This document shows, piece by piece, positions 24,270-36,250 of a stretch of DNA of 64,000 nt (position 1 is the first letter of the stretch; the number at the start of each line of letters is the position of its first letter). The stretch is from Nemania diffusa (lineage: Eukaryota; Ascomycota; Sordariomycetes; Xylariales; Xylariaceae), in contig JBBPUQ010000005.1 of NCBI GenBank assembly GCA_038501195.1, positions 186,001 to 250,000 on the forward strand, given 5' to 3'. The translations under genes and the position numbers were made by a program. Under the pieces are notes generated by a model. The model made no database searches. It was not told the origin of the DNA and worked only from the letters and a program-made list of their open reading frames with translations.

Positions 24270-25860
24270 TACCTTTGGTGATATCTTCCACGTCGTCGGG
24301 GAGAGCATCGGCGAGACGGACTCTAACTGGTACAGACTATGTTTTATTCGCGTGCGTAGCAACCTCTGGCCGCTCCAATGGGCAAATTTCAGATCGGTTA
24401 AAAACTGTGCCTTGACATCTTGGTCCGAGTAAATCGGCGAGACTCGAGTGACAATTTCCTCGATGGCATCGGAGTCAGGGTGACCAGCAACGATTGCTTC
24501 TGCAAATAATTGATGGAAATCCTGCTCCGCGATATTTGTATATCCCAGCTTAGTGAAATAATTAGCATCCAATGTGTCGGATCGTTCAACATAGCCAATT
24601 CCCATAAGTGAGCTAATACTAAAACAAAGCGTGCAATATATACACAACGCACTCTAAAGAACTAGCTACAGCTATAAAAATCACTTTTAAAAGTTTAAAG
24701 CAATAAAAATAATATTGTAATAAAACAATTAAAATAATATTAAAATAACAAAACTATTATAAATATTATATAATAATTTAATTAATTAATATTAAAAATA
24801 TTAATTTTTACAATATTATTTATATTTTTAACAAACAATTACCTTTTTATTAGCTAATGAATAAAAAAATAAAAACTTAGGTTTTTGCTAACTTAATTAA
24901 TTCGACCCCTTGCAACAGTGTTGTCCATACCGTCTTAATATCGATCGTTGAGCCCGCGACACCACGCTTCTTACGCTGCGAGGCTAAAGCTGTCATGAAC
25001 ATGTTGGCAGCGGCGTAATTACCCTGGCCACTGTTTCCCACGACTGCGGTGAGCGACGAGAAAACAATGAAGAAGTCTAATGGAGCGTCGTGGAATATCT
25101 CATCTAGTAGAATCGTGCCCTGGACCTTAGGCCGAAGACACGTCATCATCTGGTAGAAGCTCATGTTCTCGAACATGGCATCTCGGAGAACCATAGCACC
25201 ATTTGCCACACCAGCAATCCGGGGCATGGTTCTCTCGATTTCATTGATGCAGGCGCGCAAGGAATGGCGATTTGTAACATCACTAGAAAATGGTCAAAAT
25301 GAATCTCGACCACGGTTAATCGTATGATGGGGAAACGTACCATGGTAACACTTTGAGTTCCGCACCTATCTCCGCGAATGACTGGAGAAATTCTTCTTGT
25401 ACATTGGGTCGACGGCTTGTCAGCACAATATGCTTGGCCCCTCGTTGTGCCATCCAGTAGGCCAGAAACTGGCCCACTTCACCAGCAAGGCCAGCCAGTA
25501 AGTACGTCTTATCTGGTCCGAAGCTGAACCCATCATCAATAGCCTGGACATTAATGGAGACTGTACCTATAGTCCAGTCTACAATTGTCAAGCGCTCCCA
25601 GGAGTGGACGCTTGTCGAGACAACCGAAATTGGAATAATTGGCAATTCTGCTAAAGTCAGGGTAGAAACACGGCCCAATGTGTCCCGAAGCGCATTCTGT
25701 CCAGATTCAATAGAAGGATTTGAACAAATTTCCACTTTCTTTCCAATGAAGGAAGATGCATTGGCAATGACAATTAATTATCAACTTGCCTACTTCGCAT
25801 GCCGTAGACATGTGGGAAAATCCCGTGATCGTCTTATTTTTTTGTGACCATTTTAAACCT
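24270..25860 (-). pseudogene. Ketoreductase region of the PKS-NRPS relic, split by a solo LTR
   Basis: The upstream part (about 25860-25341) reads TYLLAGLAGEVGQFLAYW then RGAKHIVLTSRR, the NADPH-binding fold of a PKS KR. After the intron come DVTNR, GVANGAMVLRDAMF, SSLTAVVGNSGQGNYAAAN (with the catalytic Ser and Tyr in place) and STIDI at about 24942. The LTR follows, and the protein resumes below 24616 with SSLMGIGYVERSD and QLFAEAI. Removing the LTR and one 4-bp duplication gives TIDI-SSLM-GIGYVER, the spacing expected for the family (DIGMVIGIGYVER type). The insertion therefore hit an otherwise normal domain. Confidence 0.88.
24620..24937 (-). mobile_element. Solo LTR, TGAGAC family, copy 1 (inside the KR relic)
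   Basis: 318 bp, reading on the minus strand from TAAGACGGTATGG to TGCACGCTTTGTTTTA. It matches copy 2 (25980-26299, opposite strand) along its length and copy 3 (60802-61079) at both ends. The termini are RIP-altered forms of TGAGAC and GTTTCA. The flanks ATAT and GTAT (minus strand) fit a 4-bp duplication with one G-to-A change. The middle is AT-rich, so this copy has been RIPped. Confidence 0.8.
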
Positions 25861-25979
25861 GTGACGATCGACTTTAAACCTGGTTAAATTTGGCAAGTAG
25901 CTTTTTAAATAAATGATTTCCAAATAATGATCATACTTTTATAGCTATCTTTAACATCGGTGACAACCACTGTAACTAT

Positions 25980-26299
25980 TGAGACGGTGTGGGCAGCACT
26001 GTTACAAAAGGTCGAGTTAATTAAGTTAGCAAAACTTTAGATTTTTTTATTTTTTTGTTTATTAGTTAATAAAAAAGGATTTTTTTATTAAAAAAATATA
26101 TAATAATATAAAAGTTAATATTTTTAATATTAATTAATTAAATTATTATATAATATTTATAGCAGTTTTATTATTTTAATATTATTTTAATTGTTTTATT
26201 AAATTATTATTTTTATTGTTTTAAATTTTTAAAAGTGACTATTATAGCCGTAGCCAGTTTTTTAGAGTGCGTTATGTGTATATTGCACGCTTCGTTTCA
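25980..26299 (+). mobile_element. Solo LTR, TGAGAC family, copy 2
   Basis: 320 bp starting TGAGACGGTGTGGG and ending GCACGCTTCGTTTCA, with the short inverted termini TGAGAC/GTTTCA expected of an LTR. CTAT occurs immediately before (25976-25979) and after (26300-26303), a 4-bp target duplication. The middle is AT-rich. It is inverted relative to copy 1, so the two form a pair of about 320-bp inverted repeats around the KR fragment. Confidence 0.8.
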
Positions 26300-26303
26300 C
26301 TAT

Positions 26304-27358
26304 CTCCTGTGTAAACCCCCTATCCTGCCCCTGTCTACCCCGATGGGGTCACTCCTAGGTATCTATTATTGGCAATTCAATTCATGTATTGGTGACTAGC
26401 TTCTGCGGTAAATTCCAACAAGCCACCAGTTGCTACGAGCCACAACGCTTAATGATGAATACGCACCTCCCAGATACAAGGGCTGCTAATCTAAGGTCTT
26501 GAACAAGGTCTATTTAGATAATCAATCACTTTGGTCTCACCAGCTCCATGAGTCATTCTTTTGTTTCAGTCTGGAGGCATGAGTCTTATTTATACTTTCC
26601 TTACATAAGGTTGTAGGTCCAGGTGACATGGCTCCTCCAATGGCCTCTATACAGGTGTGTTAGGTCTTAGACTGTTGGGCGCGTATTCATATAACCAGTC
26701 AATAGCTTCCTGTAGGTCTTAGCAGCCTCGGCCGTGTGACACCCGGAAAAATCGTGACCGTTAAAATAGGCGCATAGAATGTTGTGCAAATTCAAAACAT
26801 TTTAATTATTTTAAGGGTGCTTTATTATAATCACCAAAGTGTAACCCTCTTCCCACAGCTTGCAAAAGTCGTAGAAACTTCTCGAAATTGCGAGCAAAGA
26901 GATTATTAAACAACCAAAGCATTGCCCGGGTATATTAGTTAAATAATGCTAATAATTATCTTTTAAGTCAGAAGCATGTGCAAATACACGATGCAAAAAA
27001 AAGACGAATGCGGGCGAGTGCAAAGCGATCCCGCCACATGCAGGCACTCTGCAGGTCTTCACACCCTACTGTAACAAGTCCCCAGCCCCCGGCAAACCGT
27101 GCAACGAGACATAAGAAGTTCCACCCAACGATTTCACTATAACAGAGGCTGGCGCATCTTGCCCTCAGTGCCCATAGGCATTCTTATAAGGTATAGTTCC
27201 GGAACAATTCATCAAAACATACCACTGACTTCTATAGTAGGACTTAGGTTTTTAGTTCATGTTAGAACTATGGATGTCTTTCTACTGCAAGTTGATGTTT
27301 CGTGTCTGAGAAGGGAGCCCTTAATATATACGGACTTTTCGTGGGAGATGTGACCTTG
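26304..27358. other. Intergenic region; no gene recognised
   Basis: About 1 kb of mixed composition with an AT-rich stretch near 26790-26990. A plus-strand frame at 27099-27353 resembles no family. Near 26746 the sequence TGTGACACCCGG looks like the start of an LTR, but I found no matching partner. Confidence 0.4.
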
Positions 27359-28179
27359 TCACCTTGTAGAAAGAGCCGATTTCGCTAGGCAGCCTATGTT
27401 AAAAGTGAGAAAAAGCTTATAAATTTGATAAACTGCTTACCTCTATCCTCAATGTCCTGTGCAACTTCTTTTGCAGACTTGAACACTCCTTTCCAGCATT
27501 TCATAATGATATCTCCAAGCACAATATTGTTGATGTCTGGATACTTGCCCTCCCGAATCCATTGGGCGACAATCCATTCTTCTTCTACTTTGCTATGAGG
27601 CTTTGAGGATGTGATGATTTCGAAAATCGTCGAGCCTAGAGCATGAAGCTCTGCACGGATCGTAGAATGCTGAACCTCGTCATCATCTGGGTGCCGGTAC
27701 CCGGACTCGGCCCAGACAGTAGAAAGGTTGTCATCAATAGCAGAGCCAGCAAAATCGCATAGTCGAACTGTCCTAGATGAGTCTAACAGTACGTTTCTAC
27801 CACCTAGGTCGGCATGTCTAACGTTATGTTCGTGAATGTATTGGAGAGCGTTCGCCACATCGCGAGACCATTTGATCCGTTCTTCTAGCGTCGCAGTCCC
27901 GCCCTCGGCGTAATACTCGCGGATGCTGCAGTGCTCTGCCCGCTCAAGATGAATCCCGTAGTCTTCAATACGTAGACACCTAATGATGTTTGGATGTGAC
28001 CCTAATCGTTGATAAACGCGTTTCTCGATTTCAAGATTGGCGGTTGAGGCTTTACTGGAGAAGGGTAGCTTAATAACTTCAGTCGTACAGTTAGGATAGG
28101 TATAGAGCTTGCCAGACCCGCCACCTTTGAAGTACTCTGTGCCTGGAAGGGTCATGACGTAGTAAGTCTGAATATCCAT
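27359..28179 (-). CDS. Fungal protein kinase-like protein (small, DFA-type)
   Basis: Two exons, 28179-27441 and 27393-27359, joined across a 47-bp GT-AG intron, give 257 aa. Kinase landmarks are a glycine-rich FKGGGSGK, VIKLPF (likely ATP-binding Lys), YIHEHNVRHADLGGRNVLLD (catalytic loop with HxD and Asn; around residue 120) and CDFAGSAID, where DFG is replaced by DFA. AELHALGSTIFEI, TSSKPH and GDIIMKCWKG follow. This pattern belongs to a family of short fungal Ser/Thr or Tyr-like kinases common in accessory regions. Lys, catalytic Asp and metal-binding Asp are present, so activity is possible; substrate unknown. Without the splice the frame runs to 27394 with unconserved residues. The frame extends 5' with no ATG, and a possible 5' intron end (CATCACTAG) lies just upstream. 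Confidence 0.82.
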
Positions 28180-28391
28180 ATTCAATGAGTCCTAGTGATG
28201 CACACAAGCAAAGTTAGTCAAAATAACGCCTCTTGACATATTTTACCTGGATTGATCGCAAAAAACGTTTGTTAACTGACTTGACAAAATCTATTACTTG
28301 AATTAATGAAGTTAATTGACTAAATAATCCAAGTAATAACGTGAGTTCCTAAATTTATACGTAAAGCGTATAAAGTTGTAGAAAATAAAAT

Positions 28392-28500
28392 AAGTAAGTA
28401 GGTAGGTAGGTAGGTAAGGTGGTTGGTAAGCTAGGTGAATGCAGGTAGCTAGGTGAGTGGCTAAGTGGGTGATTAAGTACAAGGTGCCACCTAGCTTACC
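28392..28500. repeat. Low-complexity GGTA tract with 13-bp inverted repeat
   Basis: (GTAG)n-like repeats at 28392-28420 are followed by GGTAAGCTAGGTG (28425-28437) and its perfect reverse complement CACCTAGCTTACC (28488-28500), with a 50-base loop rich in GGTAGCTAGG. It could fold as a hairpin or be the end of a foldback repeat. The remaining DNA between 28186 and 28916 shows no gene. Confidence 0.65.
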
Positions 28501-28921
28501 TAAAAAAAAAACGCTTTTTTAAAATTACAAGAATAACTAGCAACCAATACTTTGCCTGCCCGCAGTGCTGATATTTATGCTTTTTTTGAAAGGGATAAGA
28601 CAAGGTAAACTAAGAGTTACTACAGGGGCACGGAGATCGTGTGAATTTGTACATACCAAAGAGCGAAGGAACTAGAGACTAGTCTGTATTACTAGGAATG
28701 CATCAAGACTGTGCTACCCTCGGCCCAGTTATTTGGAGCGGACTCTAAATCCATTCCAGTATATATGCTACTAATCCAACACTTCTACGCGTACATGCAC
28801 TACGATCTTCTGGTAGTAGTCCATGTGTGTTGTTCATATTGATGCCTGGGGAAGTGTTTAATATCTACGAAAACAACGAAAGTTTAGTAAGGGAACAAGC
28901 GTCTTCCGGTACCGTGCCAAG

Positions 28922-29062
28922 TGTCAAATACACCGTGTGGGACGCTCCACACCTTCTGTATATATAAACTACTGTATATCCCAGGTCCTGTAGATAGGAC
29001 TGTTACTCTGATCTTCACCTTGAATACACACTCTATGCCAATCTACTCCACTATCTTTGACA
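28922..29062 (+). mobile_element. Fresh 141-bp solo LTR (or very small element), copy 1
   Basis: It begins TGTCAAATACACC and ends CTATCTTTGACA, a TG...CA sequence with inverted termini TGTCAAA/TTTGACA. It is flanked by CCAAG on both sides (28917-28921 and 29063-29067), a clean 5-bp target-site duplication. By eye the 141 bases are identical to the reverse complement of 62146-62286, which has a different duplication. No RIP marks are visible. A TATA-like CTGTATATATAAAC in the middle could be the LTR promoter. Confidence 0.9.
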
Positions 29063-29145
29063 CCAAGCAGTCATATGACCTCTCTATTCCGCCGCCCCTA
29101 CTTCCTCAAAGCTCAAATCTCTCTATCTAATCTCTACTACGATAA

Positions 29146-29376
29146 TTATGAAGCGAATGTAGCTTGCTTCCAAAGCCTTCTCAGAAACTTTCCATCAATG
29201 ATAGGAAATACAACCGGCTTAGGAGTTGACGAGAGAACTGCTGTGGTCTTGGTGTTGTCCAGCACGAACATAATGTGCCCGTGCTGTAAATATTCTTTCA
29301 CGACTTCCCAGTAAAGATGTTCCTGCTCATTGGCATTTTGCATAACAACTATCAGCCAGTTGTGAATGGGAACCAT
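29146..29376 (-). CDS. Hypothetical 76-aa protein or gene fragment
   Basis: An ATG-initiated minus-strand frame whose composition looks protein-like (MQNANEQEHLYWEVVKEYL, VVFPIIDGKFLRRLWKQ). I do not recognise a family, and no exon partner is obvious upstream or downstream. It lies between a fresh solo LTR and the AT block and may be a remnant of a larger gene. Confidence 0.3.
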   Translation of the reverse strand: MVPIHNWLIVVMQNANEQEHLYWEVVKEYLQHGHIMFVLDNTKTTAVLSSTPKPVVFPIIDGKFLRRLWKQATFAS

Positions 29377-29579
29377 GCTAGCCCTCTTGCTATCTTAGTC
29401 CCGGCGGATGGGCGACACCAGATTAGGGAGTTCGGAAAGGCGAAGAGGCCGGGAGCTTCCAAAGTGAAACACATCCACAGCTCGACTCCTGATCGCTTTT
29501 TTAGGCTTTTAAAGCCCAACCCAACGCCAAAGGCCCAATAACTTATATGGAGTAGCTAGAGCCCATAAGCACCCAATAA

Positions 29580-32500
29580 AAGTTGGATTAAGTTTTTAAA
29601 TAAAACTTATAAGCGCTCAACTAAAAAAAATAAATTATTTTTAAAAAGTAAAAATAACTAAAATTAAAAAATAAATATATTAATATTTATTTTAAAATAT
29701 TATTTTTATTTTGATTTTAATTTTATATAATATTTTTAAATATATTAATATTTATAAATTAAAATTAATTAATAAATAAATTTTAATTTAATATATAAAC
29801 TATTATAGTTATAATATTTAATAAAGTTTTAAAAGTTTAAATAATATAAATATTGTTTAAAAAAAATATTTAAATAAATAACTTAAAATAAAAATTAATA
29901 TAAAAATTAAAACAGCTTAAATTTTTTATTATATTATAATTTTTAATATAATTTAATTTTAAGTTATTTTTTAAAAAAAATTATAATTAATAATTAATAT
30001 TTATTATAGTTTAAAATTAATAAATAAAATATTAATAATAAAACTTTGTAATTTATTAAAGTAAAATTTATATAATTATTAAAATCTATTTAAAAAAAAT
30101 ATATTAGTTAAATATAAATTTATAAAAAATATAATATTATTTATAAAAACAATTGATTTAATAATAAACTTAAATAAAAAGTTTTTAAATAATAAAATAT
30201 ATTAATTAAAGTATTAATTTAAAAAAAACTTAAACTATTTAATAAAAGTAATAAATATATATAAAATAAAACAAAATATATTAATTAAAGTATTAATTAA
30301 AAAATCAATTTTTTTTATTATAAGGTTTTTTATTGCAACTAGTTTTTTTGTTATAAGTTTTTTTAACAATATAAGCTTTTTTAATTTTATAAATTTTTTA
30401 TTTTTATAAATATTTTAAATAAATATTTTTAATATAAAATTTATTAATTTCAATTTTATATTATATATATTATTAACTATTTATATTTGCTATATTTTTA
30501 TAAATATAGTAAAAATTAATATTGTTATAAAAAAAAAATTTAATAAATAAACTAAAAATAATTTTTATAATATATAAAACTAGTTATATATTTTTAACTA
30601 TTAAAATAATATAGCAACTATAAATTATATATAAATTTATAACTATAATTATATTAATATAATAATTAATATATAAATTAAAATAAATTTATTAATAAAA
30701 ATAATATATAAAACAGATTTTAAAATATATATTAAAGCTTTAAAAGTTATTTTTTAAATTTAAAAGTTTTATATATTTATAATATTATTAATAATTTTAT
30801 AAATAATTTTAATAAAAAATATAAATAAAATTGCTAAATTATTTATAAATATTTTTTATTAATAATATATAAAGCAAAAAATTTTGCTTAAAATAATAAT
30901 TAAATTATATTAATTTTTATATTAATTAAAAAAAAATATTAACAATTAAATTTAATAAAAGTTTAAAATATTTTTGTTTATATAATTTATAAATATTAAT
31001 AAATTTTTTTAATAATAAAAAAAACATTAAAATTATAATTAATTAATTTAATAAATTTATTTAAAAAAGTTTTATTAATAGCAAATAGTTTTATTACTTT
31101 TATAGTTTTAGCAGTTTTAATTGTTTTAGCAGTTTTAACTAATATATAAAAACAAAGTTTACTGTTATAACTTTAAGTATAAATAATATTAAAACAGTTA
31201 TAATTATAACTATAACTATAGTTATAATTATAACTACAAAAAATAGTAGTTTTATATATATAAAAAAAAAAACTTTGTTAATATTAATAAAAAAATCAAT
31301 AAAAAGCAAATTATTAATTTAATATAATAAATTAATATATAAATTAATATAATAAAAATATATAATAAATTTTAATATTAAAAAAATCGATAATAATAAA
31401 TTTTTTAATTATTTAGTTAAAAAAATTAATATATAAATTAATATAAAAAAAATAAATAATTAATTATAATATTAAATAAACTATTAGTAAAAAATTATTT
31501 AAACATTATAATAAAAATAAAATAAGTATTAAAATAGTTAAAAATTAATTAATATAATAATTAAAACAAAAATTTTATAAAAAAAACATATTAAATATAT
31601 AAAAAAAAAACTAAAATAAAACTAAAATTTAAAAATATAATTAATTTAAAAAATAATTAATAAATTAATATATTAAAAATAAATATAAAATTTAAATAAA
31701 ATAAATAAAATTAATTATAAAAATATAAAATAAATAATTTATAAGTTGTTTTTTTTTTTAAAAAAATTTATAAAATTTTTTAAAAAAAAAATACAAATAT
31801 AAAAATAAAACAAAAGCTATATAAAAAAAAAAAAACTTACTTTTTTTTAAAAAATATAAATTTATATTAAATAATTAAATAATAAATAAAACTTATTAAT
31901 AAAGTTAAATATATAAAAATAATAATATATAAATAAAATAAAATAATTAAAAATAAAATTAATAAATTTTTAAAAATTTAAAAATTTTTATATAATTTAA
32001 TTTAATAATTAATAAAAGTAAAAAATAAAAATTATATTTATTATTTAATAATTATTAAATATTTATTATAATTATAATATATTTAAAATATAATATTTAT
32101 TATTTAATAGTTATAAAAATTAGTTATAATTATATTAATAGTTATAATATTTATAAAAATTAAAATTAATAAAATATAATAACTATTAAATTTAATTTTA
32201 AAAAATATTATATATAAAAATATATTAAAAAAAATTATAAATAATAATATATATATTAATAATATAAAATTAATATAAAATTAAAAAATTATAAAATATT
32301 TATTAATTTAAATAATAAAATTTAATTTATTGTTATTTTTATATTATTATAATTTTATATTTTAATATATTATAAATATATAAAATAGTTTAAATTAAAA
32401 TTTTAATATTTTTATATTAATAAAATTTATTTATTAGTTTATTTATATTTAAATAATAAATTAAATAATTTTTATTTTTTTATATATTAAGTTATTATTA

Positions 32501-34619
32501 TAATAACTTTTATTTTATATTATATATTTAATATATATATAATAAATTAAATTAATAAAATAATATATAGTAATTTTTTATTTAATATAATTAATATAAT
32601 AAAAAAAAGTTAAATTATTAATTAAATAATATATAGTTAATAAGTTTTATTAATAAAATTTTATTTACAATATATTTATTTATATTTTTTATTTAATATT
32701 TTTTAACAATTAAAAATTTAATTATATTATTATAACTTTTTTAATATATATTATATAATAATTGCTATTTAATTAAAAATTAAAAATATTATTTATTAAA
32801 ATAATAATAAATTTATAAATAAATATTTTTATAAAATATATTTTAATTATTTTTTATAATATATTTATAGCAATATTAACAATTTAAAAAGTTAAATTAT
32901 TATATAAAATAAATTTATATATTATTTGCTAAAATGATTATTTAAAAATTAATAAATTAAACTATTTTTAATATCGTTAAATTTTATATAATATAATAGC
33001 TATAATATATTAGTAATATATTAATTAATATTTTAATTAAAATTTTTATTGCTAAATTTTTAAATTTATTTTTTATTAATTAATAATATAACAATTAGTT
33101 TTTTAACTAAAAATACTAATAAAATAAAATAAAATTTTTTTATTATTTTTATAATTAAATTTTTATAAAAAAATAAAAATAACTATTTTGTTACTTTTGT
33201 TAAATAAAATAATAATTTTAAAAAAAAACTATTATTTACTACTATAGCTAAAAATATAAAATTTATATATTTATTATAAATTTTATTAAAAAAACAATAA
33301 AAATTTTTTTAAATTTTTTAAAATAAATTATTTATATTAATTATAAAATTAAATATATTGTTTTTTTAATTAAATAACAACTTTAAAAAATATATTAAAT
33401 TAAGTAAAAAAAAAAATAAAAAAAAAAGATTTAATTTAAAACTAAAATATTATATATTTATATTAAAAAAAAACTTTTTAATAAAATTATACTTTTTTTT
33501 AATTAATATATTTTAAAAAATATAATAGTAATTAATATAACTTTTAATTTTTTATTTTTAAATTAAAGTTTATAATAAAAAAATAAATCTTTTATTAATA
33601 ATATTAAAAAATAAAGTTTTATTTATTTAATAAAAACTTGAAACTTTTATTACTAATATAAAATTTAATTTATTTTTTACTTTTTTTATAGTTTTTTTTT
33701 TATTTGCTATTTATAACTATTAAAATATTTATAGTAATTTTTTAATTAATATATAAATAATTAATAATATTAATTTTATTTAATTATTAATATTATATTT
33801 AATTTAATTTCTTTTTATTAAATAAATACTATTTTTAATATTTTATAAAATTAATTTATTTTTTATATTATTAATAACTTTTTATATTTTATAACTATTA
33901 TTATTTTTAATAAATTAATTATTTTAAATAAAAAAGTTATTTTATTATATATATAATATAAAATATAATAAATTATTTTAAAAATAATTTATTATTATTA
34001 ATTAATATAAAAAGTTTATAATATTAAAAACTAATATTTATAAAATAATAAAAATATAAAATTTATTATAATATTATAGAAATATTTAAAAATATTAAAA
34101 TTAAATAGTAAAAATTGTTATAAATATTTTAAAAATAATTTGCAAATATTATATAAAACAATTAATTTATTTTATTTTTTTTAAAAAAATTAAAATAAAT
34201 ATAATAATATAATATAATAAAAATAAATTATATAAATTATATAAACAAAGTTAAAAAAATAATTTAAAAATATTAAATTAAATAATATTATATTTTTATT
34301 TTGTTATAATTTATATATTAATTTTTTATAAACTATTATAATTATTTTATTTAATTATTAATTATAAATTTATATTTAAATTAAAGCTAATTTATTATTT
34401 AATTTAATAGTTAGTTTTTATTTTATTGCTTTTTTTAATTATATTATTTTTAATTTTAATATTTTTTTTTTATAATATTTAAAAAATAATATATATAATA
34501 TATTAATTTTATTATAAAAAATTAATTAAAAATATAATTAAATAAATCTAAAGTTAATATTATTATAAATATATAAATATATTTTAGTTTAAAATATATT
34601 TATTAAACTAAAATTATTT
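29580..34619. other. AT-rich RIP block outside element F, left part
   Basis: Nearly pure A/T with no readable gene. C and G survive mostly as ACT, AGCT and AGT. A short palindromic run of GTTATAATTATAAC type lies near 31196-31240. This is presumably older repeat DNA into which element F inserted; together with 54686-60470 it forms one target region. I found no matching repeat ends for it. Confidence 0.7.
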
Positions 34620-34624
34620 ACTAT

Positions 34625-34932
34625 TATTAAACTAATAATTTAACAAAACTTATATATATATATTAAATATATATAACTAAGACTTAAACCAAGCTTTTTA
34701 TTAAGTAATTAAATAAATAAAAAATACAAAAACTTACTAAAATCCACAAAACTTACAAGTTTTATACACATATATATATAAATAACTTATATATAACTTT
34801 TTTAATTATATTTCTTTTTATAAAATATATATATAAATTAATATAAAACTTTAAAACTTAGAAATAAACTTTAAACTTTATAAATTATTTTAAATCTTTT
34901 TATATATATATATATAAAAAGTTTTATTAATA
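34625..34932 (+). repeat. 5' LTR of element F
   Basis: 308 bp, the least mutated of the three copies of this LTR: it still has AAACCAAGC, AATCCAC and TACACAT where the others are A/T. It starts TATTAAACTAATAATTTA and ends GTTTTATTAATA. Confidence 0.85.
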
Positions 34933-35940
34933 TTAATTAATAATTATAAAATATAATTATAAATTAATAAAATTAAAAAATAAAAATTAGTTATTATTAA
35001 AAATAGCTTTTATATTTTATTTTTTTTTTTTTATATAAAAAATAAACTATTATTTATATTAATTAGTTAAAAATATATCGAATTAATTATTAAATAAAAA
35101 AAATCTAACTATTATAAAGTTAAAATTAGTTTTATATAATAATTTAGTTATTTTTATATAAAAATTAATAAAACTATAAATTATTTTATATATTTATTTT
35201 ATTTTTTTTATTTTATTACTTTTTATAATTATATTAATATTTATAATAAAAGTAATTATAACAATTATAGTTATAATAATTAAATAAACTTAAAATAATA
35301 AATTAATAATTTTATATAATAAAAATAAATTTATATATAAAAATATAGCTAAAAATAACAATATTTAAATAAAAATTTAAAAAAAAATAAATTGATTTTA
35401 AATATTAAAATATAACTATTGATTTTAATTAATTTATTAAATTTTTATAATTAATAATATATTTTATAAAATATTTATAAAATTATATATAATTAAAAAT
35501 TAAAAATAAATAATTTATATAAATATTTATAATAAATTTTAATAATTAAATAAAATTAATATTAATAAATATTAGTTATATATTTTAAAAAAAATTTATT
35601 GCTATTATTATAAATAACAAAAATATTAAAATATATAAAAAATTATTTAAAAATAAACTTTTATATATTATTAAAAAATATATAAATAAAAATAATAAAA
35701 ATTTAAATAATAATATATTTATATAAATAATTTTAATATTTATATTAACAAATATATTAAAACTTTTAATTATATAAATAAATTATTTAATATTATAATT
35801 AATTATATTAAAATTAATAATATTAATATATATTTTAATATTTAATATAAATAATTAAATATTTTTTTTTTTTATATAAATAAAAATTTAAAAATTTATA
35901 TTTATTTTTAAAATTTTTATTATATATTTTATATTTTTAT

Positions 35941-36250
35941 TATAATAAATATAATATTAGTAATAAATTTAAAAACTAAATAATATTATATATTTTAAAA
36001 AAAAAACTAAAATTGAAAAAATTAAAAAATAAACTTAACTTTTTTAATTAAATTAATATATTTATATAAATATTTTTTTATTTATTATTTTTATTTTTTT
36101 ATATTTATTATTTTATTTAACTTTTAATAAATTTATTGTTTTAAATAAATAATAAAATTTATTTAGCTATTTTAGCTTTTTATTAATTATATTATATATA
36201 TTAACTATTTTTAAAATTTATTTGTTTAAATATAAATATAATTTATAATA
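35941..36250 (-). repeat. 3' LTR of E2 (minus strand)
   Basis: 310 bp, the most mutated E LTR. Even its terminal TG has become TA (TATTATAAATT on the minus strand). Confidence 0.88.

Larger units (their letters stand above)
22430..25860 (-). pseudogene. Decayed PKS-NRPS hybrid megasynthase fragment (KR-ACP-C)
   Basis: On the minus strand, in family order, lie a ketoreductase, an acyl carrier protein and an NRPS condensation domain. That is the joint region of fungal highly reducing PKS-NRPS hybrids, which fuse a polyketide to an amino acid. The N-terminal KS, AT, DH and MT domains and the C-terminal A, T and release domains are absent here. Lesions include a 318-bp solo LTR inside the KR, in-frame TAGs near 24190 and in the C domain at 23488-23490 and 23461-23463, and frameshifts near 24330, 23245 and 22540. 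At least one TAG fits CAG changed to TAG, a RIP-like mutation. One intron in the KR region (25283-25340, GTACGT...CTAG) still restores the frame. The original product cannot be inferred. Confidence 0.9.

Noticed and set aside
22430..25860. A functional secondary-metabolite cluster
   Set aside because: The megasynthase lacks most domains and has stops, frameshifts and an insertion. The neighbouring genes are not tailoring enzymes.
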